A DNA stretch of 64,000 nt from Macrostomum hystrix (GCA_950097015.1 CATNEN010000038.1:30652501-30716500), one strand, 5' to 3'. Shown: positions 52,701 through 61,796, numbered from the stretch's first letter. The notes: generated from the letters alone by a model not told the origin. Translations and numbers: made by a program.

Positions 52701-53566
52701 TGTGTTTTCGGTTGCTATGCTGTGGGGTCGGTTGCTATGCTGTGGGGTCGGTTGCTATGCTGTGTTTTCGGTTGCTATGCTGTGGGGTCGGTTGCTATGC
52801 TGTGGGGTCGGTTGCTATGCTGTGGGGTCGGTTGCTATGCTGTGTTTTCGGTTGCTATGCTGTGAGGTCGGTTGCTATGCTGTAAGGTTAGTTGCTATGC
52901 TGTGAGGTTAGTTGCTATGCTGTGAGGTTAGTTGCTATGCTGTGAGGTTAGTTGCTATGCTGTAACTTTTGATGCTATACTGACAATATAGTTGCAATGC
53001 TGTCAATACAGTTGCAATGCTGTCAATACAGTTGCAATGCTGTCAATATAGCGTTTCAGCTGCTATGCTTGAACTTGGGTTGCTATTGTGGTGCTAGAGT
53101 TGCTGTGTCCATGACAGATGGCTGTTATGGATATGGTTAATCGGTTGTTATGTGTTGCTACAATCAATAATGACAATCGGTGAAATTTATCCCAGCCTAT
53201 AATCTGCTGCCCAATTTCTTCCAGCGTCAACGCCAGGCAGTCTCATCGGCTCTTCTGCGCTCCCTGACCCGGAATCGCCTGCTGGTTCGCATGCGCCAGC
53301 AACAGCAGCAGACTTCCATATCCCGAAGTAGTATTCACTCGTTGCCAATGACAACGCAGCAGGTTCAGACAGCGCCGTTTGCCGCCACAACATCCGAGAT
53401 GCCACAAATACCTGCCTCTCCAGTATTTATTCATTCAATTAACACAGTGCTGCCCAATCAGCATCATCCAATTACCAATGGCGTGTGCGTTATGGACAGC
53501 GGCGGTGGAGAACTTGCCCATCTTGCCGCTGACGTGGTTGACGGCTATGAAGACTGCCTGATGTGA
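46694..53566 (+). CDS. TADA1: Transcriptional adapter 1 (SAGA complex core subunit)
   Basis: Seven exons: 46694-46767, 49709-49800, 49892-49954, 50614-50808, 51614-52000, 52299-52624, 53225-53566. Phases (2,1,1,1,1,0) close, giving 492 residues. TADA1 is the metazoan Ada1/Hfi1 protein, whose histone fold helps build the core of the SAGA co-activator. Exons 1-2 give a stretch ending RWFRQQISKEEFDKQA, the conserved N-terminal signature. Exon 3 adds THNRFILSIMSSCKII. Exon 5 carries LPGAWMLYGRMMHTLSLYAL and the histone-fold-like helix. Exon 6 ends with NLEDLERVLSRPDTLSVGYH, matching the conserved C-terminal block. It is longer than vertebrate TADA1 (about 335) because of Ala/Ser, poly-Gln and Gly/Ser inserts. 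The exon 5 acceptor (AAG at 51,613) was chosen on phase. Introns 3, 4 and 6 each hold a private minisatellite. Confidence 0.85.
46768..47287. other. TADA1: TADA1 intron 1, left part
   Basis: AT-rich with no supported feature. Confidence 0.5.
47297..47723. mobile_element. Short DNA transposon (MITE) with nested inverted repeats and 9-bp target duplication
   Basis: 427 bp with ends GGTACCTGGACACTTCGTCA (left) and, as reverse complement of the right end, GGATCCTAGACACTTTGTCA. Both continue with TCTTACAACTTTGTCATC for about 38 bp. TATGTTAGG flanks both sides (47,288-47,296 and 47,724-47,732). A second, inner pair (GTGGACACTTCGTCATCT at about 47,393; GGATGACAAAGTGTCC at about 47,655) lies inside. 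Non-autonomous; a 9-bp duplication suggests a Mutator-like relative. It lies in TADA1 intron 1. Confidence 0.85.
47724..49708. other. TADA1: TADA1 intron 1, right part
   Basis: Very AT-rich. It contains an imperfect palindrome at 47,906-47,988 and partial repeats of AGCTAACTAG and TTTAGTTTAATT up to 48,110. I see no gene. Confidence 0.5.
47906..47988. repeat. AT-rich palindrome with about 30-bp arms
   Basis: ATAACTAGTTAGCTTTTTGT on the left arm is the reverse complement of ACAAAAAGCTAACTAGTTAT on the right arm. The arms extend to about 30 bp with one small gap and a loop of about 18 bp. Confidence 0.8.
49709..49800 (+). CDS. TADA1: TADA1 exon 2: signature region
   Basis: 92 nt, acceptor GCTGACAG, donor GTGAGT. 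It encodes YMKLLHRWFRQQISKEEFDK, the most recognisable part of the protein. Confidence 0.88.
49892..49954 (+). CDS. TADA1: TADA1 exon 3
   Basis: 63 nt, acceptor TTTGTTTCAG, donor GTGATT. It encodes MTTHNRFILSIMSSCKIIEP. Confidence 0.85.
50035..50500. repeat. 16-bp minisatellite in TADA1 intron 3
   Basis: About 28 copies of CTCATCTACTGCCTCC, decaying at the right end. It shares CTCATCT with the main 16-bp family and has the same period. Confidence 0.92.
50614..50808 (+). CDS. TADA1: TADA1 exon 4
   Basis: 195 nt, acceptor CCCACTCATAG, donor GTGAGT. It includes SKSLRHRFVEQPQ, like the family RQKFDHRFQPQ block, then an Ala/Gly-rich insert. Confidence 0.8.
50860..51590. repeat. 22-bp minisatellite in TADA1 intron 4
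   Basis: About 33 copies of a unit containing CTGCCCTCCCCTGTCTGTCC plus CG. It fills nearly the whole intron. Long frames on both strands here are artefacts, although they run into real TADA1 coding at each end. Confidence 0.93.
51614..52000 (+). CDS. TADA1: TADA1 exon 5: histone-fold region
   Basis: 387 nt. LPGAWMLYGRMMHTLSLYAL and the following hydrophobic helix (NYLALAAQCLTRRVLLSALA) fit the histone fold. Poly-Gln follows. The donor is GTAGGC. The 5' boundary is uncertain by a few bases. Confidence 0.75.
52165..52235 (+). mobile_element. tRNA-derived SINE, short diverged fragment
   Basis: TTCACCCAGCTGTAAAATGG and GTCCACGGACTAAGCAGCTG match the body and tail of the family in plus orientation, with an internal deletion. 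It lies in TADA1 intron 5. Confidence 0.5.
52299..52624 (+). CDS. TADA1: TADA1 exon 6
   Basis: 326 nt, acceptor TTTTTTTGTCCAG, donor GTAAGT. An Ala-rich start, then FTVLNLEDLERVLSRPDTLS, the conserved C-terminal block. Confidence 0.82.
52670..53055. repeat. 20-bp minisatellite in TADA1 intron 6
   Basis: About 19 copies of GTTGCTATGCTGTGGGGTCG, drifting rightward to GTTAG and CAATACA variants. Confidence 0.92.
53225..53566 (+). CDS. TADA1: TADA1 exon 7
   Basis: 342 nt, acceptor TTTCTTCCAG, ending TGA at 53,564. It begins RQRQAVSSALLRSL, like the end of the vertebrate protein, followed by a low-complexity extension. Confidence 0.78.
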   Translation, partial: RQRQAVSSALLRSLTRNRLLVRMRQQQQQTSISRSSIHSLPMTTQQVQTAPFAATTSEMPQIPASPVFIHSINTVLPNQHHPITNGVCVMDSGGGELAHLAADVVDGYEDCLM

Positions 53567-53649
53567 GAAGGCTTATGCTGCAGCTGTTTCTCCTCCGTTA
53601 GATTCTTAGTCTTCGCTTTTCCACCTCAAATCAGCGCTAGTTTCTGCCA

Positions 53650-54060
53650 CCTCCTTCATCATCTGCCACTTCTGCCCTCTTCACCGCTCCTTCCTCTCCC
53701 TTTTCCGCCCCTTCCGCAATCTTTTCCGCTCCTTCCTCTCCCTTTTCCGCCCCTTCCGCCATCTTCTCCGCTCCTTCCTCTCCCTTTTCCGCCCCTTCCG
53801 CCATCTTCTCCGCTCCTTCCTCTCCCTTTTCCGCCCCTTCCGCCATCTTCTCCGCTCCTTCCTCTCCCTTTTCCGCCCACTTATCCGCTCCTTCCGCCCA
53901 ATTTCCGCTCCTTTTGCCCTCTTCTCCGCTCCTTCCGCCCTTTTCTCCGCTGCATACCTCCCTTCTTCTACTCTTCTCCGCTCCTTCGGCCCTCTTCTCC
54001 GCTCCTTCCGCTCTCTCCCCCGCTCCTTCTGCCCTCTTCTCTACTCCTTCTGCTCCGCTT
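53650..54060. repeat. 42-bp CT-rich repeat after the TADA1 stop
   Basis: Units contain CTCCGCTCCTTCCTCTCCCT followed by TTTCCGCCCCTTCCGCCAT; four good copies and a degenerate right half. It is probably in the TADA1 3' UTR, as the first good AATAAA after the stop is at 54,235. Confidence 0.85.
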
Positions 54061-54234
54061 GTAAGTTATTCCGAATGTCCTTAATATTCTTAAGCTTTTT
54101 AACAACCCATTCCAGTGTGCCAATTAATTTTGTTTTTTGTGTTAAGTTCAAGTTTGTGAGTTAAAATTAATATTGTTATAAAAAACGTCCATCTTCTCAC
54201 CATTGCTTTTTGTCTTAGTTGCAGGTATCTTGTA

Positions 54235-54240
54235 AATAAA
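54235..54240 (+). terminator. TADA1: Candidate TADA1 poly(A) signal
   Basis: AATAAA about 670 bp after the TADA1 stop and just past the CT-rich array. Placement is inferred. Confidence 0.4.
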
Positions 54241-54860
54241 ATATTTTTATTTCGATTTCTAAATCCTTCAATTGAATACTTGTTAATGTAATACAACTTA
54301 TTATTATTAACTTATTAGCAGCATTTTCCTATGTTTATGTACTCTACAAAAAACTGCTACTTCGTAATTGCTTTTTTTAGAACACGCTTTGGGGAACCCG
54401 TTTTCAATTATGTGGCTATTAATAGAACATTTGTTTCTAATTTTAGAAACTGCATACTTTGGGAAACCCCAAACTATTATTAAGACTGACATCCTTATCC
54501 AGTTCATGTTTTAGACAAATCAGCCTTACTTGTCGACTGGTTTTCTAAAAACAGTGCAACACAACTGTTTCCCTAAAAGAAAATGTCTTTAAATTAGCCT
54601 CTTTTAATAACTTTCGCCTGAGCATATAAAGGAACCTGTGCTAATGATAATAACCTCAGTATGAATCACATCATATTAAGTTTTATAACTTTAAATTTAC
54701 CAAATAAACTTTAACTTTACCAAATTGAACAGGTTATTTCATGCGCAGTTGTTTTCTATTGGAAAGCTAAGATAACAATGCTTCACAATGGTCTTCTGTG
54801 AGTTTTGCTTTTAAAGAAGAAGTTTGGTTTGGTGGTGATAACGCTTCTCTCAACGACTCT
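54241..54860. other. Intergenic AT-rich sequence
   Basis: No gene or element that I can support. Confidence 0.5.
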
Positions 54861-54861
54861 C

Positions 54862-55395
54862 AATGACTCAAAAACTTCTCTAAAATGACTCAAAAGCTTC
54901 TCTAGCGACTCAAACGCTTCTCTAGCGACTCAAACGCTTCTCTAGCGACTCAAACTCTTCTCTAGCGACTCAAACGCTTCTCTAGCGACTCAAACGCTTC
55001 TCTAGCGACTCAAACTCTACTCTAGCGACTCAAACGCTTCTCTAGCGACTCAAACGCTTCTCTAGCGACTCAAATGCTTCTCTAGCGACTCAAACGCTTC
55101 TCTAGCGACTCAAACGCTTCTCTAGCGACTCAAATGCTTCTCTAGCGACTAAAACGCTTCTCTAGCGACTCAAAAACTTCTCTAAAATGACTCAAAAACT
55201 TCTCTAAAATGACTCAAAAGCTTCTCTAGCGACTCAAACGCTTATCTGGCGACTCAAACGCTTCTCTAGCGACTCAAACGCTTCTCTAGCGACTCAAACG
55301 CTTCTCTAGCGACTAAAACGCTTCTCTAGCGACTCAAAAGCTTCTCTAGCAACTCAAAAGCTTCTCTAGCAACTCAAACGCTTCTCTAATGACTG
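54862..55395. repeat. 20-bp minisatellite
   Basis: About 26 copies of CTTCTCTAGCGACTCAAACG. A variant CTTCTCTAAAATGACTCAAA appears at both ends, which points to block duplication. Confidence 0.93.
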
Positions 55396-56304
55396 AAACG
55401 CTTCAGAAGCAACTTGTAGAAAAAAAATCAAAAAGTAAATCTACGCTCGTAGATAATTTCTACAGTTTCAAATCCAAAAAGCACTTTTTTAATCCAGAGA
55501 AATCCAAGTCTCTGATTAGAAGTGATAGCGAATTGCATTTAAAAATTAAATTTCAGTTTGACTTTAAATAAACAAAATCGGACATTTATTTAAATAAAAT
55601 AACAAAGTAAAAAAACAATCGTAGCACAAGCGCATTATCACAATAAAAAATTACAAAGCTAAACTATTATAAATTGGATTGAGACATGGGATAAGGACTC
55701 AATATTCCCCATATTTTTGCACAGTAAAATATTATAAGAAAGCATTTTAACATTCACACGGTTAAGAACAAGGAACATGGCTTGAAAAAATTAAACATTT
55801 ATATCAATTAGTACAAGTAATTCAATTTTGTGATTCTGAACATATTTTTTTCAGTTTTTGTCTACTTTTTATGCTTATCTGGAGTATATAAACTATTTTT
55901 ATCTCAATAAATCAATCATTTACTAGATTTTAAGTCACATAAAAACGCATTAGAATTATATACAAGCTCAAATAACTAACAGATAATAATGAAAAGTGAA
56001 GACAAAATATTTCACATTATTATTTGTGTGTGCTTAGTCAGAAGCAGTAGCAATAATAAAAGTTTATAAAACAATCTATGATGTAAACAAAAAAGCTTTT
56101 CCTAGTTTATTAAAACTAATTAAATTATACGCAATCATACGTAGCAGATGAAACGCGCCTTGAATGTAACACAATGCATTCAGAGCATTAGTAAATCACA
56201 ATAGAATAACACATCTATCGCACCTGATAACACACAGAGCAATGCCTTATATGAGTTAAAAAAACAAATCTATGCAACTTATATAAGACGGATGACAAAG
56301 ACAA
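55396..56304. other. Intergenic AT-rich sequence
   Basis: Probably lies downstream of the minus-strand PAM2 gene. No supported feature. Confidence 0.5.
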
Positions 56305-56595
56305 CAGTTTGTCACGTGACGAGTGTACAATAGTAGGTGCGATGGTGTTGGTCACGTGACGAGTGTACATTGGTAGGTGCGATAGGATTGGTCACGTGAC
56401 GATAAGACCTGTACGATGGAGTTAATCAGGTGACGAGTGCACACTGCGTGTTAATATGGCGAGGCACATAACGAGTGTACATTAGTAGGAGAGAGGGGGC
56501 TGGTCACGTGACGAGTGTACATTAGTAGGAGAGAGGGGGCTGGTCACGTGACGAGTGTACATTAGTAGGAGAGAGGGGGCTGGTCACGTGACGAG
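56305..56595. repeat. 40-bp repeat with palindromic E-boxes
   Basis: GTCACGTGAC occurs six times (near 56,310, 56,351, 56,390, 56,502, 56,542 and 56,582). The last three units are identical at exactly 40 bp spacing; the earlier ones are diverged. The 10-mer is a strong USF/TFE-type site (CLEAR motif). Confidence 0.85.
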
Positions 56596-57334
56596 TAAAA
56601 AACAAAAGTCTATAGAGTAAAAAAGACGAATGTACATTACTAGGGTACAAAGAGTAGATAACATCGCAAATTAGAGTCGATTAAGTTGCAGTTTAAACAC
56701 ACGACAGATCGACTAAACAATTGTAACGAAAAAAATATGAATGTTTGTTAAAATAGCATATAAAAATTCAAATGGGCAAAGCTTAAAAGACAAAAACAAA
56801 GAAACAAGCGATGCATTGTGTGAATAAAGCATAGCAGAGACTAAGCTAAAAACTTTTATTAAGACATTTTTCTAGCTTACAATTGATAATAATAATACAA
56901 GTGGCCGGGCACAGGTGCATAGGCAGAGGCTGGAAAGACAGCTTTAATAAAGCAAATTTAAATAAGGAAAAAATGGAGCAAGTTTAAATACTAGTAAAAA
57001 GCACACGTAAAGCACATAGTAATGTAGACTGTACTCGTAGAACAAATACTATTTACTCTGGACACATTTTCAGTATATAACATAACATATAGTATTTATT
57101 TATTAATACCAACCTTGGAATTTTTTAAATATAAAATCGCTGCGCTTCGCACAGCTTTGAAATTAAATTGCAACATCTACTCTCCGCCACAGCTACACAC
57201 CATGTGTCCCATCTCAACTTAGTCTTATCTCTTTCACGTATAACCACTCTCGAACTAATCTCGCTTTTGACCATTCTCCATCTGCTTTATCTCTCCTTGT
57301 CATCTCATTCCAACCCTATTTGATCTCAACGCTA
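56596..57334. other. Intergenic AT-rich sequence
   Basis: No gene, RNA or element supported. Confidence 0.5.
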
Positions 57335-57805
57335 CCCTGTCTTATCTCACCCTACCCTGTCTGATCTCACCCCTAGCCTGTCTTATCTCACCCCTACCCT
57401 GTCTTATCTCACCCCTACCCTGTCTGATCTCACCCCTACCCTGTCTGATCTCACCCCTACCCTGTCTTATCTCACCCCTACCCTGTCTTATCTCACCCCT
57501 ACCCTGTCTTATCTCACCCCTACCCTGTCTGATCTCACCCCTATCCCGTCTTATCTCACCCCTACCCTGTCTGATCTCACCCCTACCCTGTCTTATCTCA
57601 CCCCTACCCTGTCTTATATCACCCCTACCCTGTCTTATATCACCCCTACCCTGTCTGATCTCACCCCTACCCTGTCTGATCTCACCCCTACCCTGTCTTA
57701 TCTCACCCCTACCCTGTCTTATCTCACCCCTACCCTGTCTTATCTCACCCCTACCCTGTCTGATCTCACCCCTACCCTGCTTTATCTCACCCTACCCTAT
57801 CTCAC
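57335..57805. repeat. 21-bp minisatellite
   Basis: About 22 copies of CCCCTACCCTGTCTGATCTC plus A, alternating with CTTATCTCA. It resembles the 16-bp family (CTGTCTxATCTC) with an inserted CCCTA. Confidence 0.92.
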
Positions 57806-58271
57806 TAATGGCATTTATTAGTAGATAGTGCAGCGAAATATTATAGATAAGAAAATAACGAAGAAATACGATAAGAGGCGAATGGCATAAAAAATGAACA
57901 AATAAAACAAATTAACAACCAAATTTTGAATTCATGGCTTGTCTTACTACCCGGGTCCATAAACAGCATGGCTGCTGGCACCCATTGAGGACAAAAACAA
58001 ATGATGTGTACACACAATGAATTAAAGAATGTAAGCAAACACTATTTTAATAAAAAGTTGAAATCACAAATCTCAGAGATACTAATGTATAGAAACTTTA
58101 GTCTTGTTGTCTTCATTATTAGTGTGTGTCTGTCTGTGTGTTTGTGTCTTATCTATCCCCTGTCTCATCTCTCGCTTTTGAAATTGAAACACACTATAGC
58201 AAATTATTTGACTACAATATACCGAGTCACTATTATTTTTAAATTATACTAATATTTCGTATTTCGCAATG
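57806..58271. other. Intergenic sequence
   Basis: Contains one to two copies of the 16-bp family at 58,147-58,175 (CTTATCTATCCCCTGTCTCA), perhaps an unexpanded seed. Nothing else supported. Confidence 0.5.
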
Positions 58272-58277
58272 ATTTAT
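58272..58277 (-). terminator. AATAAA overlapping the stop codon of the PAM2 gene
   Basis: On the minus strand the end reads CAGCAATAAATC, so AATAAA overlaps TAA. It may be chance; if it were used, the transcript would have almost no 3' UTR. Confidence 0.3.
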
Positions 58278-58621
58278 TGCTGATATTGATGAAAAATCAC
58301 CGACTGGCCGTATGGCGTTATGTACACAGCGGTACCCGGAGCACCAATCAGGGTTGGTTGAACTTGCTGCAGTTGTAGCTGCTGCTGCTGCTGCTGAGCC
58401 ATCGGCTGCAGAAAAAACTGAGGCTGCGGCTGCTGCTGCTGGTGATAGATAAACTGGGGCTTTGAATTAGCAGCAGCAGCAGCGGCCGTGGCGGCGGAAG
58501 TAGACACAGGATAATAGAACTGAGATGCGTAATAAACTGGCTGAGCAGGCATAGTAGCAATTGGAAAGTATTGAGAGCGTTGCATAACCTGCTGAATAGG
58601 AGAGAAGCTAACGAACTCGTT

Positions 58622-58655
<34 letters not shown>

Positions 58656-58945
58656 GGTGGCGCAAAAGGCTTACCGCGAGGTACAAACTCATCCGCTAGG
58701 GGATTCAATGCCTTCTGCTGCTGCTGCTGCTGCTCTGACGAGGACTCATGCTGATCAGACTGCTCTGCATGCTCATTGATCGGCCCACTTGACAGATGAA
58801 AATCTTCCTTAAATTTTGTTAGACGCTTCTTGATTACATCCCGATCTAAATGCTGCTTTTGCAAAGCTGACCCAACTGCAACTGTTGCTGCTGCTGCTGC
58901 TGCAGGCGTGTTAACACCGCTGTTGATTACGCTGTCACCAGACTC
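58274..58945 (-). CDS. PAM2 gene exon 3
   Basis: 672 nt, acceptor TTTTTGAGCAG to TAA. It holds the KFKEDF helix, PAM2 motif, Gln runs and Tyr/Pro-rich tail. Confidence 0.85.
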
Positions 58946-60813
58946 CTGCTCAAAAATAAGAATAAAAAAGGAGACGAACTGACTAACCTGTCACATAAGC
59001 GGCTAACTTATCTGAACGGATTTAGTGAGTTACCAGAGCCATTATTTTCAGGGATTGGTGTGGGTAAGGGGTTGGCAGCTGAAATACCCACGTATTTGCA
59101 TGAATTGAAAGTTAAATTTATCCCCTGGGATTTTTGGGTTGATAGCTTCATTATACCCTGGGATCTGTAGGTTGATAGCTTCATTATCCCCTGGGATCTG
59201 TAGGTTGATAGCTTCATTATCCCCTGGGATTTGGGGGCTGATAGCTTAATTATACCCTGGGATTTGTGGGTTGATAGCTTCATTATCCCCTGGGATTTGT
59301 GGGTTGATAGCTTAATTATACCCTGGGATTTGTGGGTTGATAGCTTCATTATCCCCTGGGATTTGTGGGTTGATAGCTTCATTATCCCCTGGGATTTGTG
59401 GGTTGATAGCTTAATTATACCCTGGGATTTGTGGGTTGATAGCTTCATTATCCCCTGGGATTTGTGGGTTGATAGCTTCATTATACCCTGGGATTTGTGG
59501 GTTGATAGCTTCATTATCCCCTGGGATCTGTAGGTTGATAGCTTCATTATACCCTGGGATCTGTAGGTTGATAGCTTCATTATACCCTGGAATCTGTAGG
59601 TTGATAGCTTCATTATACCCTGGGATTTGTGGGTTGATAGCTTCATTATCCCCTGGGATTTGTGGGCTGATAGCTTCATTATACCCTGGGATTTGTGGGT
59701 TGATAGCTTCATTATACCCTGGGATTTGTGGGTTGATAGCTTCATTATACCCTGGGATCTGTAGGTTGATAGCTTCATTATACCCTGGAATCTGTAGGTT
59801 GATAGCTTCATTATCCCCTGGGATTTGTGGGTTGATAGCTTCATTATACCCTGGGATTTGTGGGTTGATAGCTTCATTATCCCCTGGGATTTGTGGGCTG
59901 ATAGCTTCATTATACCCTGGGATCTGTAGGTTGATAGCTTCATTATCCCCTGGGATCTGTGGGCTGATAGCTTCATTATACCCTGGGATTTGTGGGTTGA
60001 TAGCTTCATTATCCCCTGGGATTTGTGGGTTGATAGCTTCATTATCCCCTGGGATTTGTGGGTTGATAGCTTCATTATCCCCTGGGATTTGTGGGTTGAT
60101 AGCTTCATTATACCCTGGGATCTGTGGGCTGATAGCTTCATTATACCCTGGGATCTGTAGGTTGATAGCTTCAATATACCCTGGGATTTGTGGGTTGATA
60201 GCTTCATTATACCCTGGGATTTGTGGGCTGATAGCTTCATTATACCCTGGGATCTGTAGGTTGATAGCTTCATTATCCCCTGGGATCTGTAGGTTGATAG
60301 CTTCATTATACCCTTGGATCTGTAGGTTGATAGCTTCATTATACCCTGGGATTTGTGGGTTGATAGCTTCATTATACCCTGGGATCTGTAGGTTGATAGC
60401 TTCATTATACCCTGGGATCTGTAGGTTGATAGCTTCATTATACCCTGGAATCTGTAGGTTGATAGCTTCATTATACCCTGGGATTTGTGGGTTGATAGCT
60501 TCATTATCCCCTGGGATTTGTGAGTTGAAAAAGCTATACATTCTCTCAGAGACAACAATATTAAACCTGGACAACTGCATTAAAAATAAAACAATGAAAA
60601 CAGCAAACTTACTTCAGCACTTTCTTCGTGGTTATTAGTAGTGTCTGGCAGCTTTTCATGACTGTTGTGACTAAAAATATGAAAAAATAATCTTAGTAAT
60701 TCTAACCATATTACAATTACTGATTGTTTCTATAAAAAAGTTGAAGTTAAAACTTACTTGACATCACTGACTAGAACAGCATTGCCATCAGCATTGTTGG
60801 TAGCAGGTTGCAT
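58274..60813 (-). CDS. PAM2-motif, polyglutamine protein (ataxin-2 C-terminus-like)
   Basis: Exons 60758-60813, 60613-60670 and 58274-58945 (minus); phases 2 and 0 close, giving 261 residues. ALNPLADEFVP (about 117-127) is a clear PAM2 motif, which binds the MLLE domain of poly(A)-binding protein. The flanks are poly-Gln runs, an upstream charged helix (IKKRLTKFKEDFHL) and a Tyr/Pro/Gln-rich tail (PAQPVYYASQFYYPV). Together they resemble the C-terminal part of ataxin-2, an RNA-granule and translation regulator. There is no LSm or LsmAD domain. If the ATG in exon 1 is the true start, the protein is a short PABP-binding factor. Otherwise exon 1 is internal and the LSm exons lie beyond 60.8 kb. 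ACTTTATAG stands 5 nt before the ATG. Intron 2 contains a 1.4-kb minisatellite. Confidence 0.75.
59115..60530. repeat. 33-bp minisatellite in PAM2 gene intron 2
   Basis: About 43 copies of a unit containing GGGTTGATAGCTTCATTATC then CCCTGGGATTTGT. Two alternating forms (ATACCC/ATCCCC; TTTGTGGG/CTGTAGG) are scattered. As 33 is a multiple of three, frames of 389-516 codons are open on both strands; these are artefacts, and real exons lie on both sides. Confidence 0.95.
60613..60670 (-). CDS. PAM2 gene exon 2
   Basis: 58 nt, acceptor ATTTTTAG, donor GTAAGT. It encodes HNSHEKLPDTTNNHEESAE. Confidence 0.65.
60758..60813 (-). CDS. PAM2 gene exon 1
   Basis: 56 nt coding from ATG to donor GTAAGT (phase 2), encoding MQPATNNADGNAVLVSDV. 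Preceded by a possible (trans-)splice acceptor TATAG. Confidence 0.6.
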
Positions 60814-61134
60814 TATTTCTATAAAGTTTATATAATCCACTGACAAAATAGTCGCACAGAGAGACCAAGGCAGCTGCTACTAAAACAAATGCAGCCTCAC
60901 CAACTAACAAATTATGCTCAGAAGCTTCCTTTTTTGTTGGCACAATATTGTTTAACTGGAAAATTTTATTTTTTAATTATAGGCTGTTAGAGAGCTGAAA
61001 TTGGTTTAATTACAAATTTAGAATTTTGTGAATACATTATTTTAGTTTAAATAAATAAATATTATATACTGTCATGCACACTTTTTTTCACACAGTTTAT
61101 ACATACATACATATATAAAGCTTTTAATTTCAGT
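60814..61134. promoter_or_regulatory. Upstream region of the PAM2 gene
   Basis: AT-rich sequence between the PAM2 gene start and a hAT MITE. No specific promoter motif identified. Confidence 0.35.
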
Positions 61135-61142
61135 GCCTAGAG

Positions 61143-61605
61143 CAGGGGTCGGCAAACTCCGGCCCGTGGGCCAGATGCGGCTCCAAATCCCAAAAGCTCC
61201 CAAATCCGGCCCGTTGCCCCTTCCAACACCTATAGTATCATCTCATCTCTCATCTCTCCCATGTCTCATCACTCCCGTGTCTCATCTCTCCCGTGTCTCA
61301 TTTATCCTGTGTCTCATCTCTCCCGTGTCTCATCTCTCCTGTGTCTGATCTCTCCCGTGTCTCATCTCTCCCGTGTCTCATCTCTACCGTGTCTCATCTC
61401 TACCGTGTCTCATCTCTCCCATGTCTCATCTCTCCCGTGTCTCATCTCTCCTGTGTCTTATCTCTCCTGTGTCTCATCTCTCCCGTGTCTCATCTCTCCC
61501 GTGTCTCATCTCTTCCTTATATCATATTTCTATAATCAAAGCGGCCCGCTGTCGTCTTTTAGATTCTCTCTTTGGCCTGCCAGCTAATAAGTTTGCCGAC
61601 CCCTG
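61143..61605. mobile_element. hAT-type MITE carrying a 16-bp minisatellite
   Basis: 463 bp with perfect 16-bp terminal inverted repeats CAGGGGTCGGCAAACT (61,143-61,158) and its complement (61,590-61,605). Exact 8-bp target duplications GCCTAGAG flank it (61,135-61,142 and 61,606-61,613). The termini, GGCCCG-rich subterminal sequence and 8-bp duplication are typical of hAT elements. There is no transposase frame. The interior from 61,235 to 61,515 is a tandem array of CTCATCTCTCCCGTGT, the same family as the large arrays elsewhere. Confidence 0.95.
61235..61515. repeat. 16-bp family array inside the hAT MITE
   Basis: About 17 copies of CTCATCTCTCCCGTGT with ACCGTGT, CCTGTGT and CATGTG variants, fully contained between the MITE ends. 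Confidence 0.95.
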
Positions 61606-61796
61606 GCCTAGAGACTGAAAGGAAAGGACTAAACAAATAAGGAATACAAAGAAATAAAACCTTGATACTGAGACCTTGAAAATTTACAAAAAGCTGAAAG
61701 CATAAAACATAATGGTAACCAAATGAATTAGGCAAAATAATATTCTATACACTACAAAGACTAAAGTATTATTTCTAGAAAATCCTCACCACTTAC

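Noticed and set aside
57335-57805. Telomere-like CCCTA repeats
   Set aside because: CCCTA appears once per 21-bp unit, not as a short telomeric repeat.
59008-60638. Frames of 389-516 codons on both strands
   Set aside because: Produced by a 33-bp repeat whose length is a multiple of three; real exons with good splice sites lie on both sides, so this is intron.
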